A stretch of 20,593 nucleotides of DNA, taken from IMG/VR virus record IMGVR_UViG_3300020233_000063, positions 1 to 20,593 of that record. The stretch is one strand, 5' to 3'. Below the pieces are notes generated by a model. The model had not been told where the DNA came from, searched no databases, and was given only the letters and a program-made list of their open reading frames with translations. A program made the translations under genes and the position numbers. Source of the stretch: a virus. Shown in pieces: positions 7,487-12,750 of this stretch. The stretch's first letter is position 1, and every line of letters begins with the position of its first letter.

Positions 7487-7606
7487 GTGGCAAAGAAGAA
7501 AGCTGCTAAGAAAGCAAAGAAGAAAACAAGAAAGAAAGCTGCTAAGAAAGCAAAAAGAAAAGCAAAGAAGAAAGGCGGTAAATCTTCTGGAAAAGGTTCT
7601 GGTTGA
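7487..7606 (+). CDS. 39-aa Lys/Ala-rich histone-H1-like basic peptide
   Basis: A GTG start with AGGT upstream opens a 39-residue frame made almost only of Lys, Ala, Arg, Gly and Ser. It contains the heptad-like unit KKAAKKAK twice (residues 4-11 and 17-24), followed by a Gly/Ser/Lys tail. It ends 17 bases before a strong intrinsic terminator, which supports a real transcription unit end. Such KA-rich tails resemble the C-terminal domain of histone H1 and bacterial Hc1/AlgP-like DNA-compacting proteins, so a role in binding phage DNA (or neutralising charge during packaging) is plausible. Other frames through the same bases give longer but implausible Arg/Lys strings that read past the terminator. 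The purine-rich DNA could mimic coding, so moderate caution is right. Confidence 0.6.
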   Translation: MAKKKAAKKAKKKTRKKAAKKAKRKAKKKGGKSSGKGSG

Positions 7607-7623
7607 TCTAACTCTTTTACACG

Positions 7624-7660
7624 GGGTATACAGTTTAACCGCTGTATACCCTTTTATTTT
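7624..7660 (+). terminator. Intrinsic (rho-independent) terminator
   Basis: GGGTATACAG (7624-7633) and CTGTATACCC (7642-7651) form a perfect 10-base-pair stem with an 8-base loop, followed at once by TTTTATTTT. It sits between the basic-peptide gene and the PP-loop gene, so it probably closes the replication operon. Confidence 0.9.
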
Positions 7661-7680
7661 CCACTACCAGGAATTGATGA

Positions 7681-8496
7681 ATGAAACACGTTCCAAAACC
7701 TCTAACTGATGAGAATGGATTATTCTCTGGTACTGTTGCGTCTAAGAAAACTTGCGAGTCTCTCTGTGAGTATTTAGGTGGCGTAACTCTTCTAGCCTTT
7801 TCTGGAGGTAAAGATTCTTTAGCCTGTTGGCTATATCTTCTTGATTGTGGGTTTGACACAATAAGACCTTTTCATTGTTCTGCAATCCCAGGTATTCAAT
7901 ATGTTGATAAAGGGTTGACGTATTATGAACAATGGTTTGAAACCTCAATACACAGATATCTGCAAGGGGAAAATCAATACAATCTTGCTAATCGAATCTA
8001 TCAACCCTTTCAAGATCTTGAATTACTGGACGCTCTTGATTTTTGGGACTACACGATTGACAATGTTGCTGACCTACATGGTGAAGCATTGGGGATGGCT
8101 GAGGATACTGTGTGGTTGGCTAAGGGAATTTGTATGTTTGACAATGTCAATCGTATTACTCAAATGAATCGCTGTCTCGGTCAAGAAGACGACAAACAAA
8201 TCTTTTACCCAATCTGGGACTGGAAACCCACACAAGTAACTGAATACATATCTAGGTTTGATATCTCATTGAGTTTGGATTACCTGTTGGACAAGACAAG
8301 TTTAGAAGGGTTGCCTCTGGTAGGCACACTCTTGAAAATGAAAGAACTTTTCCCCCAGGATTATGAACGGGTAAAATTATTCTTTCCTCTGATTGAAGCT
8401 AAGTTAGCTCGTCATCAATTTAGACTCCTTCATGCTGCTAAAAGATCTGGGGATCCTATGTTGAACAAAAAGAAATTAGGGAGACCTGGAGGATGA
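7681..8496 (+). CDS. PAPS-reductase-like PP-loop (adenine nucleotide alpha hydrolase) protein
   Basis: This 271-residue protein has the PP-loop SGGKDS at 41-46 inside a strand-loop-helix, as in PAPS reductase, ATP sulfurylase and thiouridine synthases. The LYLLDCGFDTIRPFHC segment that follows is the usual second strand, and TYYEQWFETSIHRYL a following helix. Further on, YPIWDWKPTQVTEYISRFDIS is the conserved acid and aromatic region that closes the active site in phage PAPS-reductase-family proteins. The enzyme would bind a nucleotide and cleave its alpha-beta phosphate bond; whether it reduces PAPS, loads sulfur on a tRNA or DNA base, or adenylates something else is unknown. The paired cysteines of thioredoxin-dependent APS reductases are not evident. 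It is the first gene after the terminator, has AGGA before the ATG, and overlaps the next start by 4 bases. Confidence 0.8.
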   Translation: MKHVPKPLTDENGLFSGTVASKKTCESLCEYLGGVTLLAFSGGKDSLACWLYLLDCGFDTIRPFHCSAIPGIQYVDKGLTYYEQWFETSIHRYLQGENQYNLANRIYQPFQDLELLDALDFWDYTIDNVADLHGEALGMAEDTVWLAKGICMFDNVNRITQMNRCLGQEDDKQIFYPIWDWKPTQVTEYISRFDISLSLDYLLDKTSLEGLPLVGTLLKMKELFPQDYERVKLFFPLIEAKLARHQFRLLHAAKRSGDPMLNKKKLGRPGG

Positions 8497-8741
8497 ACAA
8501 AGTTAGGTTACAGATTCAATTAGTTACTCCTGATACTAATCTGAAAATAGTGTTGGCTGAACGAGAGTTTTTAGATTCCCTGAAAAGTTTGAAAATTATC
8601 TCTACATGGATAACTGAGGTGACAAGTGATACACTTAGAACAACTGGGGATTACTTTACTGTGGTACAAGATTATGAATCCGATTTTGTAGATAATTTTG
8701 ATCCTCTGGGTACCGTGTATAATGAACGTTGCGGGTATTAG
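8493..8741 (+). CDS. Small hypothetical protein (82 aa)
   Basis: The ATG overlaps the TGA of the PP-loop gene and has a perfect GGAGG just upstream, so it is clearly translated with that gene. The sequence alternates strands and one amphipathic helix: VRLQIQLVT, then LAEREFLDSLKSLKII, then TDYF-like strands and an acidic C-terminus (YESDFVDNFD). It has no signal peptide, membrane helix or cysteine cluster. It may be a small ferredoxin-like fold partner of the PP-loop enzyme, but no family is recognised. Confidence 0.55.
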   Translation: MNKVRLQIQLVTPDTNLKIVLAEREFLDSLKSLKIISTWITEVTSDTLRTTGDYFTVVQDYESDFVDNFDPLGTVYNERCGY

Positions 8742-8797
8742 TGTTTATCTTGAATTGTCTTTGAGATAGATATTGAATGTTTTGGTTAGTTTTTACT

Positions 8798-8812
8798 GAG
8801 GAAATTACTGTG
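8798..8812 (+). promoter_or_regulatory. Ribosome site that fixes a GTG start (GAGGAAATTACTGTG)
   Basis: The sequence differs at one base from the site at 19889-19903 (GAGGAGATTACTGTG), and both follow a TTTTTACT stretch. It argues for starting the downstream gene at the GTG rather than at the ATG 33 bases upstream. Confidence 0.6.
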
Positions 8813-9268
8813 TTATACAGAATCATTAGAAAACACAACGAATTGTACTTTGAATGCAGGGATAAAACCCTGGGTTCTCAGAAGCCTAGACACGTGAAAG
8901 GAAGCAACAAAGTAGCCCCTCTGTTTCTCCTAGAAATGCTGGTTGGACGTGGTCACCTAGTATACAAAATATTCTATGAAGGGGTAGCTCTGACCCAACG
9001 TGATTGGGAGAAAACTTTGGAAGAGGAAGATTTCTCTGAAGATCTGTTAGATATTCAAATCACAAGTCATTTGAACGTGATCACTCTTTGCGGGTTTGCA
9101 ACCAACGTACTGCTGTACCCTAGAAGTACAAAACCTGCACACACAAAGAAGTCTCAATACAGTAAACCTACATCAAAGAAAAAGGTTCAGTCTAGTTGGT
9201 TATACCAGAACGGTGAAGAATCAGTAGAAGGTAAGGTAGTGGGTGCTTTACAAACTGCTGATTGTTGA
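8810..9268 (+). CDS. Hypothetical protein with basic C-terminal tail (152 aa)
   Basis: I place the start at the GTG at 8810 because a strong GAGGAAATTACT leader directly precedes it. An in-frame ATG at 8777 would add 11 residues but has no ribosome site. The body (1-105) alternates strands and helices, with VAPLFLLEMLVGRGHLVYKIFYEGVALT followed by an acidic helix EKTLEEEDFSEDLLD and a last hydrophobic segment VITLCGFATNVLLYP. The C-terminus turns into a Lys/Ser/Thr-rich tail. No family is recognised. It is the last protein gene before the tRNA-like region and ends 18 bases before the first tRNA-like structure. Confidence 0.5.
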   Translation: MLYRIIRKHNELYFECRDKTLGSQKPRHVKGSNKVAPLFLLEMLVGRGHLVYKIFYEGVALTQRDWEKTLEEEDFSEDLLDIQITSHLNVITLCGFATNVLLYPRSTKPAHTKKSQYSKPTSKKKVQSSWLYQNGEESVEGKVVGALQTADC

Positions 9269-9286
9269 TTCGTTTCTTGGTGTTGT

Positions 9287-9336
9287 AGACCAGTCCTGGT
9301 GGCTGAGAGTAAAGGTTCAATTCCTTTCCTGGTCTT
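9287..9336 (+). tRNA. tRNA-like 3' fragment: acceptor and T arm, no D arm
   Basis: A textbook T arm (AAAGG, loop TTCAATT, CCTTT; 9311-9327) is followed by CTGGTCT, which pairs perfectly with AGACCAG at 9287-9293. Only 17 bases separate the 5' acceptor strand from the T stem, too few for D and anticodon arms. Read another way, TTGGT/ACCAG (9277-9293) could be an anticodon stem, making this the 3' half of a tRNA whose 5' half has been lost into the preceding gene. It is a relic or an armless tRNA-like element, not a normal tRNA. No CCA is encoded. Confidence 0.4.
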
Positions 9337-9374
9337 TACATAAAGTAAGCATACCCTTCGGCTATACAAGGGCA

Positions 9375-9449
9375 CTAACGTAGACGGAAGATAAAAAATG
9401 GTATCTCTGGTATATCAGTGCTAGTTCCATCATTTCAGAAGACGTTAGA
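9375..9449 (+). other. Inverted repeat of tRNA length with an anticodon-arm-like hairpin
   Basis: CTAACGT (9375-9381) pairs perfectly with ACGTTAG (9442-9448), spanning 74 bases and followed by A. Inside, GGTAT/ATATC (9400-9404 with 9412-9416) closes a 7-base loop CTCTGGT that looks like an anticodon loop with CTG (Gln). I find no convincing D arm or T arm, so I do not call it a tRNA. It may be a decayed tRNA gene or chance pairing. Confidence 0.25.
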
Positions 9450-9460
9450 TGACTGATAGT

Positions 9461-9596
9461 AAGCAAGTGGCGGAATAGGTAAACGCAAAGTTCTCCGGGT
9501 TAACTACACGATTATCTTGGCAACAAGATTGTGAAGTGTAGGGGATTCTTTCCTTCGGGGCTTAAAGCTGTAGAGTGCAAATCTCTACCTTGCTTA
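9461..9596 (+). tRNA. Leu-type tRNA-like gene with an oversized middle (136 bases)
   Basis: AAGCAAG (9461-9467) pairs perfectly with CTTGCTT (9589-9595), followed by discriminator A. TGGCGGAATAGGTAAACGCA is the leucine-type D arm. The T arm is TAGAG, loop TGCAAAT, CTCTA, where the usual TTC is TGC; a sixth pair extends the stem. The middle is about 50 bases too long for a class II tRNA. It includes a separate hairpin, CTACAC...GTGTAG (9504-9541), with an inner ATCTTG-GCAA-CAAGAT stem. One anticodon reading is stem AGTT/AACT with a 9-base loop CTCCGGGTT; I do not trust it enough to name the anticodon. No group I intron core is visible. Confidence 0.5.
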
Positions 9597-9598
9597 AT

Positions 9599-9705
9599 GA
9601 ACAGGTGAAGAGGCTGGCAATTGGCATTAGACGCTTAAGCGGTGTGTCGTCACCTCTTCTGGCATGTGCTCAAAGGTACTGTAGGTTCGAGTCCTGCCCT
9701 GTTCA
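9599..9705 (+). tRNA. tRNA-like gene with long internal insert (107 bases), anticodon not assignable
   Basis: GAACAGG (9599-9605) pairs with CCTGTTC (9698-9704), followed by discriminator A. The T arm GTAGG, loop TTCGAGT, CCTGC (9681-9697) is standard. GTGCTCAAAGGTAC (9667-9680) resembles a serine/leucine variable arm. Between the 5' acceptor and that arm lies a long stem, GAAGAGG/CCTCTTC (9607-9613 with 9653-9659), enclosing a leucine-like D-arm string and a GGTG-TGTCGT-CACC hairpin. The expected D and anticodon arms cannot be laid out normally. No CCA is encoded. Confidence 0.5.
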
Positions 9706-9710
9706 TGTTA

Positions 9711-9729
9711 TCTCAGGAAGTACCTGAGA
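9711..9729. repeat. Short perfect hairpin after the tRNA-like region
   Basis: TCTCAGG (9711-9717), loop AAGTA, CCTGAGA (9723-9729) is a perfect 7-base-pair stem. It lies 6 bases after the last tRNA-like element and upstream of the next gene. There is no U tract, so it is more likely a processing or stability hairpin than a terminator. Confidence 0.5.
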
Positions 9730-9756
9730 AACTTACTTGTAACTGAGGAAAAGAAA

Positions 9757-10113
9757 ATGTCTAAACGTTTCAATTGGCTCTGTTTTGGTATTGCTGCACT
9801 GTTTGTAGTTGTGATGACTACAGGGTATGTTCAAGCAGAGTGTACAAATTGTACGAAGGTTCAATCCGTGATCACTGAGACAACTGTTCAAGTTGACCCT
9901 ACTCTCTCGGTAGTGTCTTACGGTAGCCAAGGTGGTTACGTGGCCCCTAGCAACGGTTCTAGTGGGGGTTCCTATACTTCGGGGGTAATTTACTCGACTC
10001 CTCGAAACGCTCGTTACGATCGACGTAGGGACCGCATTGAACGACGTCGTGATCGTTGGAATACCAGACGTAGCACTCGTTGGGGTCTTATTGGTGGTGG
10101 CTGTCGAGGTTAA
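9757..10113 (+). CDS. Secreted small protein with Arg-rich C-terminus (host-like)
   Basis: This 118-residue protein has a clear Sec signal peptide: basic MSKR, a hydrophobic core at about 7-21, and a probable cut after YVQA at residue 27. The mature part begins with ECTNC (a CxxC pair at 29 and 32), continues with a Gly/Ser/Tyr-rich low-complexity segment (about 53-77), and ends with an Arg/Asp-rich stretch (YDRRRDRIERRRDRWNTRR) and a GGGC motif. I associate this architecture with short exported proteins of Planctomycetes rather than with phage structural proteins; that is recollection of style, not a match. AGGAAAAG precedes the ATG. It is followed by its own terminator and so may be expressed alone, perhaps during infection to alter the envelope. 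Function unknown. Confidence 0.7.
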   Translation: MSKRFNWLCFGIAALFVVVMTTGYVQAECTNCTKVQSVITETTVQVDPTLSVVSYGSQGGYVAPSNGSSGGSYTSGVIYSTPRNARYDRRRDRIERRRDRWNTRRSTRWGLIGGGCRG

Positions 10114-10156
10114 CACAAACCACACAAGTAACCCGTACTACTGCGGATAACAGCAT

Positions 10157-10179
10157 AAGGGTGAAATGCCCTTTCTTTT
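10157..10179 (+). terminator. Probable intrinsic terminator
   Basis: AAGGG (10157-10161) pairs with CCCTT (10169-10173) around a 7-base loop, followed by TCTTTT. The stem is short but the position, 44 bases after the secreted-protein gene, is right. Confidence 0.6.
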
Positions 10180-10320
10180 AGTCAAGGAGTGTATCTCAGA
10201 GAAACTAGAATGTTCACAATTATTTTTTGTTTGATACTTTCTGTTTTTGTTTTGGAATATCTAACAAATGACTGACCCACACTAACCCAACCTGAACCCC
10301 CTTTACCAAACAAAACAATT

Positions 10321-10968
10321 ATGAGCGATTGGATAACAGATAGAAAAGCGACAAAGGATGATGGCGATTACAACAATCAAGTCTGGGTTACCCGAAGCAA
10401 GGAAATCTTTTCTGTTCATTGGACTCAAACTCGATCTGATCCTTGGATGCCAAAAGAAGAAAAACCAACAATCTACGTTCCACCAGAACTACGAAGACTG
10501 TGGGTAAAGTTTTTAGGTGATACAAATAAAGTGTCTGAGGTTCTCCATGAAAACCCAAACAATCCTGAATACTGTGAGATGCAGGAAATACCTAACATAG
10601 AAATTGATCCAACACTACAGAGAGAACATCCACATTTACAATCAGTACAAGGTACAGAATACCACATTCTCCCCCAACCCTCTCAAACTCTAACTGTCAT
10701 TGTAGGTAAGGGGACTGACACCTATCAACATGCTTTACGTGAAGCAACAATCATTGCTGAAAGAGGTGCTGATTATCACCTTCATCGAGACGGTGGTCAT
10801 CCTCTAGGTAATGCACCTGGAACAACATACTCAGGGACAGGATATTCTTGGGATTTCAATCGTCCCAATCACTGTTGGTATGGTGAACTTCCTGAATCAC
10901 AACTTGTGGCTAGAGCTAGAGTACGTGGTGTCAATGATGCCTGGTTTTGGTCAGCCCATTACAAATAG
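10321..10968 (+). CDS. Hypothetical protein with a host-like C-terminal domain (215 aa)
   Basis: The ATG lacks a visible Shine-Dalgarno; the upstream stretch is A- and C-rich (CAAACAAAACAATT), so it may be translated from a near-leaderless or S1-dependent site. Residues 1-115 are polar, rich in Pro and Glu, with no signal peptide. Residues 120-215 look like a folded domain: an ALREATIIAERG helix, a His-rich HLHRDGGHP stretch, YSGTGYSW, an NHCW turn and a last strand ARARVRGVNDAWFWSAHY. An Ala-rich helix leading to a His segment, then a Y-S-G-x-G-x-S motif and a final RGxxGWY-like strand, is a pattern I associate with short planctomycete proteins of unknown role. The methyltransferase gene starts 9 bases after its stop. 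Confidence 0.55.
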   Translation: MSDWITDRKATKDDGDYNNQVWVTRSKEIFSVHWTQTRSDPWMPKEEKPTIYVPPELRRLWVKFLGDTNKVSEVLHENPNNPEYCEMQEIPNIEIDPTLQREHPHLQSVQGTEYHILPQPSQTLTVIVGKGTDTYQHALREATIIAERGADYHLHRDGGHPLGNAPGTTYSGTGYSWDFNRPNHCWYGELPESQLVARARVRGVNDAWFWSAHYK

Positions 10969-10976
10969 GAAAAACG

Positions 10977-11843
10977 ATGAGATACTTACTACTAGCCTTC
11001 TGGTTACTTTTAACTCCTTCTGTAGTAGACGCTCAATGGCTTCGACGTAACGGAAGAGGGTACACCAAAAACAGTAACGGTCGATATTGCAACAACCTTA
11101 ACTGTGCAATGTGTAACCGTTTATTTGGTTCAATGTATTCACAGCCTCCACAAAGGAGAATACCTAATGTACGATTTCCTCAGTCAAATCCTAACAGATC
11201 TTTTCATGTTGTCCCTAATATGTCTAGTCCTGTACTTAATCATCGAGTTCCCTTACCACAACTAGCCCAACCTCAAAAGGTTTACTCAAATGACATCACT
11301 AATCCTGAAGATCGTACTAGACGCTCTGTCATGGGCAACCATATTCGGTCTAATTTGGTGGTTGATAATTCAGTACCCGTACAACAAATAATCCCAGACA
11401 ACGTTTTGAATCAATTAGATCCTTCCCCTCAGAAGGCTGTTGATACGATGTTAAGAATACTGAATCCTACTTCTAAGGATTATCTGTATGATCTAGGATG
11501 TGGTGACGGTAGGATACTAATCACTGCTGCATCTAAGTACGGCTGTCGTGGAATAGGAATTGAGATTAACCCAATCACTGCTGATAAAGCTAGAGCAAGA
11601 GTTAAAGCTGAAAGCCCTAAGAAGGTATTTGTGATTACTGGGGACATTAAGTATCAGGATCTTTCAAGAGCTACAATGGTAACAATGTTCCTGTACCCAC
11701 AAGTGATGGCTGAGGTGATACCTAAACTGAAAAAGTTGAAAGTAGGTACAAAGATTCTGTCTTACAACCATAGGATTCCTGAGGTTGATCAAACCAAGTA
11801 TAATGAAGATGGAAACACTTACTACCTGTGGGAAATCAAATGA
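10977..11843 (+). CDS. Exported protein with Cys motif and C-terminal SAM-dependent methyltransferase domain
   Basis: I chose the ATG at 10977, which has AGGA 6 bases upstream and gives a proper signal peptide (MRYLLLAFWLLLTPSVVDA, cut near residue 19). A longer in-frame start at 10947 would bury the signal and lies inside the previous gene. Residues 20-60 hold RYCNNLNCAMCNRLFG (C38, C43, C46), a possible metal or cross-link site. A long Pro/Asn linker follows. From about 150 there is a Rossmann-type methyltransferase: DLGCGDGRI (172-180, SAM-binding motif I), an acidic end in GIGIEINP (E196), a TGD loop (221-223), and a C-terminal YNHRIPEV and TYYLWEIK. The methylated substrate is unknown. 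An enzyme that needs SAM yet carries an export signal is odd. I recall similar two-part proteins in Planctomycetes, so capture from a host is likely. Confidence 0.7.
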   Translation: MRYLLLAFWLLLTPSVVDAQWLRRNGRGYTKNSNGRYCNNLNCAMCNRLFGSMYSQPPQRRIPNVRFPQSNPNRSFHVVPNMSSPVLNHRVPLPQLAQPQKVYSNDITNPEDRTRRSVMGNHIRSNLVVDNSVPVQQIIPDNVLNQLDPSPQKAVDTMLRILNPTSKDYLYDLGCGDGRILITAASKYGCRGIGIEINPITADKARARVKAESPKKVFVITGDIKYQDLSRATMVTMFLYPQVMAEVIPKLKKLKVGTKILSYNHRIPEVDQTKYNEDGNTYYLWEIK

Positions 11844-12082
11844 ATCATCAAGTTCTGCAACATTCTATCTCGTCTGGGAAGACAATTGTAATTGATCAAA
11901 GAAAATTCGATTCAACCTCAGAAGGTTACTTAGATGAAATAGACCTCTGGTTTTGTCAATTGAAAATAGGGTACAGAAAATTATTAGGTTATCAATGGGA
12001 ACTGGTAACTGAGGATTCACGTTTGTTTGTTACTGAGTTACACGGAAGGAATAGAAAATGGAAGAGGAACAACAAGAGTTAG
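11840..12082 (+). CDS. Small hypothetical protein (80 aa)
   Basis: The ATG shares bases with the TGA of the methyltransferase gene (ATGA), the usual sign of translational coupling, although the ribosome site is weak. The protein has strands TIVIDQRKF and LVTEDSRLFVTEL and a middle helix EGYLDEIDLWFCQLKIGYRKLLG, and ends in a very basic KWKRNNKS. I see no known motif. Its last 25 bases overlap the next gene in another frame. Confidence 0.5.
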   Translation: MNHQVLQHSISSGKTIVIDQRKFDSTSEGYLDEIDLWFCQLKIGYRKLLGYQWELVTEDSRLFVTELHGRNRKWKRNNKS

Positions 12083-12261
12083 TATGTACTGAGTGTTTTT
12101 GTACTACTGATAAAGGGTACCACTACCCTCTGGCATTTCACAACTTACGTAGACCTGTTAACCTTTGGTTTTGTGATCAATGCTACGAAAATACAATTAG
12201 AAAAGAAACCAGAATGATTGGAGTAAGTCAACCCATCAATATGTTGACTGCCTCTAAATGA
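12058..12261 (+). CDS. Small zinc-ribbon-like protein (67 aa)
   Basis: AAGGAA precedes the ATG, which lies 25 bases inside the previous gene. Two knuckles are visible: C10-x2-C13 (with C15) and C39-x2-C42, about 24 residues apart, which is the spacing of a treble-clef or zinc-ribbon protein. WFCDQC is a common form of the second knuckle. Such tiny proteins in phages often bind nucleic acid or protein partners; nothing here says which. The region after its stop is the structured leader of the HNH gene. Confidence 0.6.
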   Translation: MEEEQQELVCTECFCTTDKGYHYPLAFHNLRRPVNLWFCDQCYENTIRKETRMIGVSQPINMLTASK

Positions 12262-12280
12262 TTCACAACCTTATCCTATT

Positions 12281-12366
12281 GGTAGTGGGATCTGGGGTAA
12301 GCTTGAGATTGCTGCAAGCTGTAGATAAACGTTGAGATCATCACAACTACCCCTGTTTTATATTTT
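12281..12366 (+). promoter_or_regulatory. Structured RNA leader with twin look-alike hairpins, before the HNH gene
   Basis: An outer stem GGGGTA/TACCCC (12294-12299 with 12348-12353) encloses two hairpins. The first is AGCTTG-AGATTGCTG-CAAGCT (12300-12320). The second is GTTG-AGATCATCA-CAAC (12331-12347). Both have 9-base loops beginning AGAT and share TTGAGAT-N5-CAA. GGTAGT at 12281-12286 can instead pair with ACTACC at 12346-12351, excluding the outer stem. TGTTTTATATTTT follows, then the ribosome site. This could be a cis-regulatory switch, a small RNA or a processed leader; the base pairing is seen, the function is inferred. Confidence 0.45.
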
Positions 12367-12375
12367 GGAGAAACG

Positions 12376-12750
12376 ATGAAACTAAACAGATACAAGTTAA
12401 CTAAATGGAGAAGACTTCTGTTAGTCAGAGATTCAATTCTCATTGTTAGAGGGGATAAATCAATCAGATCCCCTTACTGTCCTATGTGTAGTATTCCTCA
12501 CCCTTCTTGGCGAATACAGGCACACCACATATTTCCCAAGAGTAAGTTTCCTGAACTTGCTTATGACTTAAAAAATGGAATCTGTTTATGTATGAACTGT
12601 CACATGCACATCGTACACAGTGGTAACTCTTTTCGAGACATACAACAGTTAGAGCATTGGAGGTTCTTTATTCCCACATTTACTGACTACAATGCTGAAT
12701 GTAAAAACAAAACCTTCAATCAAGATAATCAGGATAGGATAACAGGATGA
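12376..12750 (+). CDS. HNH endonuclease beside the terminase genes
   Basis: This 124-residue protein has the HNH/zinc layout: CPMC (35-38), the catalytic QAHHIFPKSKFPEL (H50, H51), an LKNGI asparagine (N67), and CLCMNCHMHIVH (70-81) with the second zinc pair (C72, C75) and closing His. In many tailed phages an HNH enzyme encoded next to terminase helps cut concatemers during packaging; free-standing homing endonucleases share the same fold. Its position directly before TerS, with a 4-base overlap, favours the packaging role. GGAG precedes the ATG. The structured leader upstream suggests that this gene, and perhaps the whole packaging operon, has post-transcriptional control. Confidence 0.85.
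   Translation: MKLNRYKLTKWRRLLLVRDSILIVRGDKSIRSPYCPMCSIPHPSWRIQAHHIFPKSKFPELAYDLKNGICLCMNCHMHIVHSGNSFRDIQQLEHWRFFIPTFTDYNAECKNKTFNQDNQDRITG

Noticed and set aside
7479-7709. Longer + strand frame (76 residues) over the basic-peptide gene
   Set aside because: It reads through the intrinsic terminator and gives an Arg/Lys/Gln string with a random tail; the GTG frame 7487-7606 ends before the terminator and has a ribosome site.
9187-9375. Minus-strand frame of 62 residues containing KTRKGIEPLLSATRTGL
   Set aside because: This wording is the known false protein that arises from reading the complement of tRNA genes. It supports the tRNA-like call at 9287-9336 instead.
9461-9596. Group I intron in the leucine-type tRNA-like gene
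   Set aside because: The excess is only about 50 bases and none of the conserved core (P3, P7, guanosine-binding site) is visible; group I introns need roughly 200 bases or more.
9733-10125. Minus-strand frame of 130 residues opposite the secreted-protein gene
   Set aside because: It is rich in Ser, Thr and Arg as expected for a shadow of the Gly/Ser/Arg codons on the + strand, and the + strand gene has a proper signal peptide and ribosome site.
10231-10264. Promoter TTGATA with a distant TATCTA before the gene at 10321
   Set aside because: The spacing is 22 bases; at 17-18 bases the hexamers are poor (GGAATA, GAATAT).
10210-10275. A 21-residue hydrophobic frame (ATG to TGA) in the gap before 10321
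   Set aside because: It would make one membrane helix, but the nearest AAGGAG is about 20 bases from the ATG, and T-rich DNA readily gives such frames.
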